A stretch of DNA of 64,000 nt, from NCBI RefSeq assembly GCF_963678635.1, contig NC_087068.1, positions 52,476,213-52,540,212 of the forward strand. Reading direction: 5' to 3'. The stretch is from Symsagittifera roscoffensis. Taxonomy: Eukaryota; Xenacoelomorpha; Acoela; Convolutidae. Both the position numbers and the translations under genes were made by a program. A model generated the notes under the pieces. The model was given only the letters and a program-made list of their open reading frames with translations. It did no database searches and was not told the DNA's origin. This document shows positions 56,640-64,000 of this stretch, one piece after another. The first letter of the stretch is position 1. The number at the start of each line of letters is the position of its first letter.

Positions 56640-56865
56640 GGCTGCTTTTCCACTCGACTGATCACCTGTTCCAGCTCAGTCTCCTATTGGTTCAGTCTCC
56701 TACAGCTCAAGTTTTCCTGAACCGGTTTCCCACTCGGCCGGTCACATGTTCCAGTCGAGTCTCCTATTGGTTCAGATCAAGTGCTCCTGAACAACCTTCC
56801 CACTCGGCTGGTCACCTCTTCCAGTCAAGTCTCCTTGTTGTCCAGCTAAGTTCCAAGCAATCTGA
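56640..56865. repeat. 70-80-bp tandem repeat, three units, in the Gypsy leader
   Basis: Units start near 56651, 56731 and 56801 with CACTCGRCYG, then GATCAC or GTCAC and TTCCAG. They are imperfect but clearly related. Confidence 0.8.
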
Positions 56866-57310
56866 AAACCCTTGACAACGCCCCACACTCGGGCACTTTA
56901 TTAAGGTTACTGGATTAAATTACTAGGTTGATCGAAACGATCGAACTTGTAAAACAGTATGGGTATACTATTTAATTAATATAAAGGTTTGATCCAACTA
57001 ATCTGGTGTCAAAGTCACTGTCTTTTTTCGTTTTATGGTTTTTGTTCCTTTTTCTATTCTTTTTTGGTTTTTGTTTTGCTTTTTATCTTTTTGCTCGTGT
57101 TTTTGTCCCCCTAGTTGCCCCCCTTTACTCGGTTAGCTAAGCCTCGTTCGGAAAGCGTACCAGGAAGTTTTCTCGAGTTTTCTTAAAAAGCTATCACGGT
57201 ACAACCGGAAGGTTTGCACGTTCCTGTCAAACCGTACCGCCGGTACTCTAGAATGGGCATTCAGCCCGAAGCTGTCTCAAGTGGGTTCGACTCCGTAGTC
57301 TTGATGTCGT

Positions 57311-57328
57311 AAACACCCAGGAGCGCCA
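57311..57328 (-). other. Candidate tRNA primer-binding site
   Basis: In element sense, TGGCGCTCCTGGGTGTTT begins 11 bases after the 5' LTR. The TGG start fits pairing with a tRNA CCA end. The matching tRNA is not identified. Confidence 0.5.
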
Positions 57329-57339
57329 TAAAAACACTA

Positions 57340-58243
57340 TGTAACATTCGTCTACTGCAGTCACACATGAGGCTTAAGAAAAATAGGCCCTATAACCATT
57401 GGCTCAAGAGTCAGGGACACTATCTCTTGTGTTTTTGTACCTCAAATCAGTCGGAGCCAATTCGGTTCGCTTGTGACATGAGACTACGACTCGTTACAGC
57501 TTAAAGGCTACTACTAAAATATCCCCCCACTCTAGAATTAATAACGTCACCATACTCAGGTCTCTAGATACCCAAAATACATGAACGCCGTTAAAAACCG
57601 GGTTGGAACAATCCGTTAAGTTACTTTTTATTAGACAGTGGAACTTTGATCCATTTCAGATGGATCAACCTAAAACTCGCCTTACCTCAACATAACGATC
57701 ATAAAACACACCCTAGAAATTTAAATTAGTACTCACATTGTAGCACTCTCAAGAACCAGGAAGTAAATAAGTCGGTAAGCAACTCAAGAATCAATAAAGT
57801 AACTAAGATGAGTTTAATGTCCGTCAGTTTTAACAACAAAACAAGTTTTTTACTCTAGACTGTGAGTTCTCGTGAACCATTGGGACACTCTAGCTGTCCA
57901 CCTTTCCACCGAAGGTTCACTCTGGTCCAGTTAATAATAGTACTCCAGTCACAACAATCCAGTTCGTGGGAATGCGCTCGTCTCTGTTTCAGATGGGACA
58001 GCTCTACTCTCGATTATTATTGCTACTGAAATTGCGAATAGCAATTTCCCACTGATTTTTCTAGCAACTTTCCCGCGATTGTCACTCGATCGTTCTGACT
58101 TCTCTTTTCTGATTTTCAGTTATCGCGAGAAAATCGTGCATGACAGGTTCCATTCGAAATTTTGAAAAATTAAATTTCACTCCAAAATTAAGTGCTTTTT
58201 GCTTCTCTCAAGGTCAAACTTCCAAATATGACCGACTGGCACA
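57340..58243 (-). repeat. 5' LTR of the young Gypsy element
   Basis: 904 bp, matching 36804-37706 along its whole length with about six differences. It presumably contains the promoter, but no TATA box could be assigned with confidence. Confidence 0.93.
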
Positions 58244-58742
58244 AGTTTTAAAATACAGTTACAGTTCTCCTACCGAGACCCCCCGGATTCTGGAATCCGG
58301 GTTAATAACGTCCTTATTTCTTTCAGGAAGGCTGGACACGCCGTCTCAACACCCTTCTTTGTTCTCGGGATTCGCCTTGTAACGAATGTAGCGGCACAAT
58401 CGTTACAACTCGGATTGGTCTTTCTAGAGTTTTCTTTAATCTCGATCACAATTTCCGTTCACTGCTTTTCTTCACGAGTTCCGTTGTTGTTCTCTCTGAG
58501 ACTAACTGTTGTTGTGTTTTCGCCGTTTCAGTTGGTGCGAAATTGCGACGTTGTCAAGTGACTTTCTTTATGAACGAATTTTTAAAAATTAACATGAAAG
58601 TCCAAATTAACCTTCCCGTGTTCGTCAAAATGAACGATTGAGACCTCTAATTCGTTAAAACCATTAATTTTCGCACTCCGATGTCACAATAAAATTTCGA
58701 TTTCTGACTTTGCATTCTCGTACATTCTGGTCGAATGTCACA
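58244..58742 (-). mobile_element. Older Gypsy relative (element 2): 3' LTR, right fragment
   Basis: It ends GAATGTCACA directly before TACTCCCC, as the young LTR ends GGCACA before TACTCCCC. TTTCAGTTGGTGCGA parallels TTTCAGTTATCGCGA of the young LTR. The other part is 36375-36803. Confidence 0.6.
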
Positions 58743-59699
58743 TACTCCCCGGACAGCCCGGTCAATGTCCCCATTGACTCAAGTAGTCTTCATCAAAATG
58801 GTACAGTGCCACGTCAAATCGACTCACTACAAAAAACAAATGGCATCTTACTACACTATTAAAGCCTTCCAAGTTCTATCACTAATCTGCACTTTCGAGG
58901 ATATGACTAAAGATAAAACATTTTTTCCGACTTCTAATGTCTATGTTCCGTTTTAAAACTTTTTCTCCTAGGTTTAAAAAGTGTTGGGACGCAGGACGGT
59001 CCTGCCAACCAACAAACTAAAATGATCCTACTATGCTTCTTCACTTCGGAAATTTAGTTGTTATTGGTCCTGAATATTAAATTTAAGGAACTCGGTGATT
59101 AGAAGGAACAAGGAAATAATCTCCCTCTTCAAGAGATTACCCAAGCCTTTCATGTCACCACAAAGTGATCAGTCGTCTTAGTTGATTAAAAACAATCATG
59201 CAGGCTGGAATATTTAAAATACTCTCCACTCAAGCCTTTCTAAATAATTAGTAAGTGTCTCTAAAGCCACTAACTAAAATCACAATGCAAATTCATAAAT
59301 GCAACAACTTCTTTAACCTTAAAAACTCAACTAAATGTTTTCTCCTCAGTTTCAATTGCAAATTTAGTTGCATTGTCTCTCATTTGAGATTTTGGCACAC
59401 AAACAATTCTGAGTTTTAACATCTTCTCCTTCGTTGCTTCTTTGTTTCTTTCTTTGCTCACTCTTTGTTTTCTTCGTTTAGTAGTTCTAAAGTTTCTAAA
59501 TTCTTCTATTTTTCTTTTTTTTGCATCTTGTTTTTCGGCTATTTGTCAAAGTTGCATCTCCTCCTCCTGCGACATTGACTCCGCAATTTCAGCCTCAGTA
59601 TCTTGCAACACGTCGGTAGCTATTCTGACGCTGTTGGAGGCAGTCCTCCACACTTCTGCTCTTCTACTCTTTGTTTGCAACAAGGTTGAGGATCAACGT
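58743..59699 (-). other. 3' non-coding region of element 2
   Basis: It starts with a conserved polypurine tract (58743-58750 complement) and continues without a recognisable gene up to the eroded ORF. Confidence 0.5.
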
Positions 59700-62600
59700 T
59701 AGTTTCCCTGATTCGGCAGAAGCTGTTGTGGAGGCACAACGTCACGCTTCTCTCCAAGTCTTCCTTCTACATTTCTTCTCTATCTCCCATCACATTCACT
59801 TGTCATAGCCGTCCTCTTCACTGCGGTGGTTACTGCATTCCGATGAATTACAAAAGCTCGCTTGAAAGCTCCTGCTCAAATATCCAGCTGATACGCACTG
59901 TACACTTTGCTGTGCTTCGACATATGCTTCTTGGCATATTCATACAACCATGCAGTCATGTTGGTTACTGTACGATTTCTTTCTGATCGGTCCACAGTAT
60001 TCACTGGATTTCGGCAGTGCTCCCATAGATTCTTTTGTGAGACTCATCCTCTTGTTAGAGAATCTCCTTATTTCGTCAATCTTCTGCATTGGTTCCAGCT
60101 CCACAGGCTCCTTCATGTTCACTCGCATCGGTTTACTCTGATGGATGTCCAAAAGTGCTAGTAAGAGCAGGGCTTTCGCTCGTTCATCGCCTTCTCTTAG
60201 CATCTTGACACAAGTGTTCAAAGTCGGCACTGATATTTGTTCTATCATGAATCGAATGAAACAGAGAGCGTCTCCCCGCTTCGCGCACGCTACTGCCGCT
60301 CCTTCTTGGGTGATTAGATCCCTCATACTCCTCATTATGAATACCTTCTCTCCCTTCGATCTTTTTCTTTCTTCCGAATCATAATCCCATCTTGTCAATC
60401 CAGTCATGCACCAAGCGAACCTCAATTGTAATTCTGTTCTCACATAGGGTATCGCTATCAGAGCGTGTTTCTTCGGGGTGGTTCTTATTTCTTCTTCGAA
60501 GTACCGTAACACTACTGCTCTCCATGGTAGATTCACCAACTGCTCTATCGTTTCCGCGTGCATCTCAGACGATACCAGAGTTCCGTATGCCTTCTGCTTC
60601 AGGGTTGTGCCTTGCATCATTGCCTCTAAATAACGTTCCATAGCACTTTTGTTTTCCGGAGCAATTAAGTGTCCTCTAGCCGAGTTTCTGTATTCCATCA
60701 TCTCCATGTACCCACCAGCGGGCTCATCAAACGATACAGTTTCCGACACTGTCAGTCGGTTGTACTCCACTGGGACTAGCTGTCCTACGACGCTTCCCTT
60801 TCCATGGTTCATGGAAGACGGTTTGAAATCTTGTAGAGTACCTTCTACACATTGGCTGAGTATTTCCATTTCTAACGTTGCTCCAGTCAGAGTGCGGTCA
60901 CTCCTCTTGGTTTTATAACTGGCTGATTTTAATCCTGCCATGAGAATGGGTGGCACCATAGCTACGTCAGTCAACATTCTGTCAGTGCCGGGCAACCGGT
61001 CATCACCATGTCCCATATCCATTGCTTCTTCGACGCGTTTTCTTTTGGCTGAGTTGACAGCTTTTATCGAGATTTCAGAATACACCTTTGTTTTTCCAGC
61101 TTTCCTCAATGTCATTTTGCTGCCAAGTTTCATTTTCATATCATTAATCTTGTCAATCACCATCTTTGATCGCATCGTTCCCTTACGGGTTCTCGACAGA
61201 TATACTACTTCTTCCTTGCCTTCTTGCGGCGTTGTCTTTATAGGAGAATTTGCCTAACTTTTGTCAGTGGCCGAGTCGATCAATAACTTGCTCAATCTCC
61301 CTTCACTCTCGTCGAGTTTGTCAAGGACTTCGCGCATTAGTGGTCTGTTGAAACCTATTTTTAGTATAGACTGAGTCCCGTAGCTCTGAACTACTGTCCA
61401 GACCTTTTCCATGAAGGCAACTCTGTCCATACTGTATCCCGTCCTATTCTCGTTGTCTCTATGATGAACTTCCCACTCTTCTTTGGGCAACGTTCCCAAG
61501 AAAGATACTCTGGCAGCGCCTTCTTTTCTTCTATTCCTCGGTGATTCCATTGAGAGTTTCTTTTCGGCATTTTTAGAATTGCTCGGAGAGCTGCTCTCCG
61601 GCATATTCCGGTTCATTTCCATGAAGGCGGACGGAGGTCCCAGCGTGGAAGTTCCCTCGTCTGCTGGCTCAGTCGTTGCTTCTAACTGTGCCGTTTTCAA
61701 AGTCGCTGAGGAAGTTGAAGTCCAGGCTGGACATCCCACCTGTCGAAGCCTTGTCGTCCTCTTTTTCAGCCTGATCGGGATCCTGTTGCACGGGCTCTTC
61801 CGATCGAAGGTTTACTCCCTGCCCATCGTCTCGTCTTGGGTTCCTTCCTGAACTCAAGGGTCCTTGCACTTCATCTCTTATTCCATCTGGAAACTTCGGT
61901 ACAACTAGTCTGCCAACTGATCGATCCTCTTCCTCTCCGTCCATTACCTTTACTTCTTCGCAGCCGAAGGGTGCTAGAATGGTTCTTGTTTGTAGTGTCC
62001 CGCCCATCATTAACTCTGGTTCTACACTCGTTAAGATCAGTGAGGCTTCTTGCAAGTAAGCCTTGCCTCTCATGACCATTGGCGCCAGATCCAGTTTCGC
62101 CCATTCTTCGTCAAATCGTCCAGGTTTCGCACTTGCTGCATTTTTCATACGTCTCCTAGGTGTTTCATCCGTGTAGGAGATTTTTGCTACCCTCCTTTCG
62201 TTAGTTTCCGCTCTGAACCTAGCGGTTTGTACTACGGAGTCTGCTCCGAGCATCATCTCTCTAATCAAGCGAAATTCAGGGATCTCTTCTGGCAGTTTCT
62301 TTTAGTCACCCCAGCCTTTCGTTTCTTCTCTCAATTTGTGATATGATGCAGTCAGTCGAAGAATTTTTGCAATTTCACCGTTCGTCTTATTGTAGGGCTT
62401 TAGATTCCAGAGCTTCGGTAATACTTCGATGTGCCCTCTATCCACTTCTCCCATTCGATCACGGAAGTAATCATCAAAATTTATGACAGTCATCTCCAGC
62501 TCTGATATTTTCGCGAATAACAAGTCCTCACTCTTCATCTCTCGTAGTGCGTGCTGTTCACCCCAGTTAAGTGCACTTCCGTCCACTGCTGATATGAGGT

Positions 62601-64000
62601 TCAGGTGCAACACCGAACTCATGTATGCCTCCAACTTAACGCCAGGGAACGCAAACGTGACTGCCGGCCGTATATCACTGTCATGAACTCCGTGGCTCCT
62701 CTGATCAGTGCTAAGGGATGGATCCTCATGGCCAGGTTCAGGTCAGTTAACAGGGGCATGACTTCGCATGTCTTCTTCCTTCTGAATTGTCTCATCCTCT
62801 CCTGTTCCAAAGCGATTCTGCTGCAGGAGGTATTGGATAAAAGAAAGTATGTCGCAGATCTTTTATCTTGATCCAGGAATCAGTGGGTCGCTTCACGTTA
62901 AACCTCCTCACGTTCTCTCTCATTTGCTCAGAGTAGCGGGTCAGATTCATCAATCCTCCCAAGTTCCCGTGCGTTATCGCAATTAGCGTCAGAAGTCCAT
63001 CTAACCGTCGGTGAGCAGTACCACTGGTTCTCTCACAAAGTTCTCCGCTCCAAACGTCACGAACAGGGCTAGTAGTTCCACGATCGATAACTCTATGACT
63101 GCTTGGAGGAACTCTTTAATCAGGCATCGAGAAAGCGATGGGTAAACTTTTGCCAGGAAGGACGCGGTCCATCCGGCTCCCAACCCTTCCAGCATGCTGT
63201 CAGTCCGGTCAAAGCCATCTTCTCCCTTAACATTCTGTGTCCAGAAAGCTTGCAGGGTAATTTGGCACAATCTGTATATAAACTCGGCTGACTTCTCTTC
63301 AGCATTTTCGGCCAGGTTCACCTCTTTCACCAGGTAGGCATGGATCTTCTTGATCAACACTGGGCCTCGCTCGAAAGCGTCCGTGCCCAATGCGGCTATT
63401 CGAGGGGTCAAGTGCAGCCACTTGTTAGCCTCTGGTTTTGTTCTCATTTGGTCTCCTTGGAACTCTTCCTTCTTTCTCCTTCCTCTTTATTTCCATTCCT
63501 CGGAACCATAATTCGTTAGACATCGCTACTACTACTCGTTGGTCATCGTCAATTCCTGGTCTCAGTTTGAGTTGTCGGCTGAAGTTGACAGTTCCAACCC
63601 CAGTACTTCGTCTAACACTAACATGTGTAGTGAATGCTCCTTAAATCCTCGCATCGCATTCGAGATGTCAGATCACACCGCAGGTAATTCCGCCCTAGGT
63701 GGTCTTAGGTTCTCCATCTCTATTCTGCGATTCGGGGAAGATATGATCACATCATATTTACCTTCCGAGAGCAACGCCACCATCGCGTATACAAACTTCA
63801 GCTCATCCGGGAGAAGTGCATATCCCGGAGACAGTGCAAACACAGCTTTTGGTGTTATCTTTGGGAATGCGCCTTCTTTCAGCGTGTCCATTACTTCACC
63901 CATCGATTCGAGGATATCTTTTATCGCTGTCCATACTGCGTCCTCTGCTGTTGTAGGCTCTCTGAGTCTGCTCAGGAAACCCCTACTGTGTAGATGATCG
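59700..64000 (-). pseudogene. Eroded third ORF of element 2 (SGNH-type giant protein)
   Basis: Broken frames read right to left parallel the young element's third ORF. Near 63670-64000, DHLH, SPGYALLPDELKFVYA and SPNRRIE match its second SGNH-like region. Frames follow at 63447-63001, 62634-62302, 62268-61669 and 61739-61254. 61175-59940 has KRGDALCFIRFMIEQ, which parallels KDATCFLRWIMSM. At about 59840-59965 a different frame matches the young protein's last ~100 residues, so roughly 500 residues are missing between. Stops and frame changes make it non-functional. It continues beyond the window. Confidence 0.75.
59940..61175 (-). pseudogene. Largest intact piece of element 2's third ORF
   Basis: This 411-codon frame corresponds to a mid-C-terminal part of the young ORF, with matches around LQLRFAWCMTGL, GDALCFIRFM and KIDEIRRFSNKRM. 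It then runs out of frame near 60000. Confidence 0.7.

Larger units (their letters stand above)
54829..57339 (-). other. 5' leader of the young Gypsy element
   Basis: The 2.5-kb untranslated leader between the 5' LTR and gag contains the two tandem-repeat arrays and primer site listed separately. No other coding sequence is recognised. Confidence 0.7.
36804..58243 (-). mobile_element. 21.4-kb Ty3/Gypsy LTR retrotransposon with extra giant ORF
   Basis: The element reads right to left: 5' LTR 57340-58243, primer site, 2.5-kb leader, gag, pol, a 2441-codon ORF, polypurine tract and 3' LTR 36804-37706. The integrase follows RNase H, which is Gypsy order. The LTRs differ at only about six positions by eye, indicating a young insertion. 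At 21.4 kb it is far larger than typical 5-8-kb Gypsy elements, because of the third ORF, the long leader and extensions to gag and pol. It is nested in the 3' LTR of a related older element. Confidence 0.92.

Noticed and set aside
57270-57328. GGGTTCGACTCC near the primer site as the T-arm of a real tRNA gene
   Set aside because: The distance to the CCA-like end is too long for a tRNA and no other arms are found; likely coincidence.

Overview
This is an AT-rich animal (metazoan) nuclear DNA window. Its genes are split by GT-AG introns, repeats are abundant, and two host genes are recognisable. One is an SLC38A7-like (SNAT7-like) amino acid transporter on the + strand. The other is a MEX3-type RNA-binding ubiquitin ligase with two KH domains and a C-terminal RING, on the - strand; the RING argues against a nematode. 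I cannot place the species more closely.

1-28 kb: the transporter. A nine-exon reading frame of 508 codons joins perfectly in phase from 8390 to 27930. Its first three exons exist twice (cassette A, 799-3490; cassette B, 8390-11755). The copies have identical lengths and phases, differ by conservative changes, and both fit the shared exon 4. Exon 6 is also doubled, inside a nearly perfect 2.49-kb tandem duplication (18530-23502). The introns hold foldback elements, short-TIR non-autonomous transposons, tRNA-like SINE heads, minisatellites and a TA microsatellite.

28-36.4 kb: intergenic DNA with relict ankyrin-like and zinc-finger-like coding scraps, then the three-exon MEX3 gene, which is tail-to-tail with the transporter.

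36.4-64 kb: retrotransposon territory, GC-richer than its surroundings. A 21.4-kb Ty3/Gypsy element lies on the - strand between 903/904-bp LTRs about 99% identical. In element order it has a long leader with a minisatellite; gag with two zinc knuckles; pol (protease, reverse transcriptase, RNase H, integrase with a GPY/F-like module and an unusual C-terminal macro-domain-like module); and a 2441-codon third ORF with one complete and one partial SGNH/GDSL-hydrolase signature. Pol is broken at the reverse transcriptase catalytic box, next to a 41-bp tandem duplication. The element sits inside the 3' LTR of an older relative. The eroded third ORF of that relative fills 59.7-64 kb and runs off the window.

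The most novel material is this giant Gypsy family with macro and SGNH modules. Next come the duplicated transporter exon cassettes and a CTTGAG hexamer that appears strongly enriched on the sense strand of the young element.
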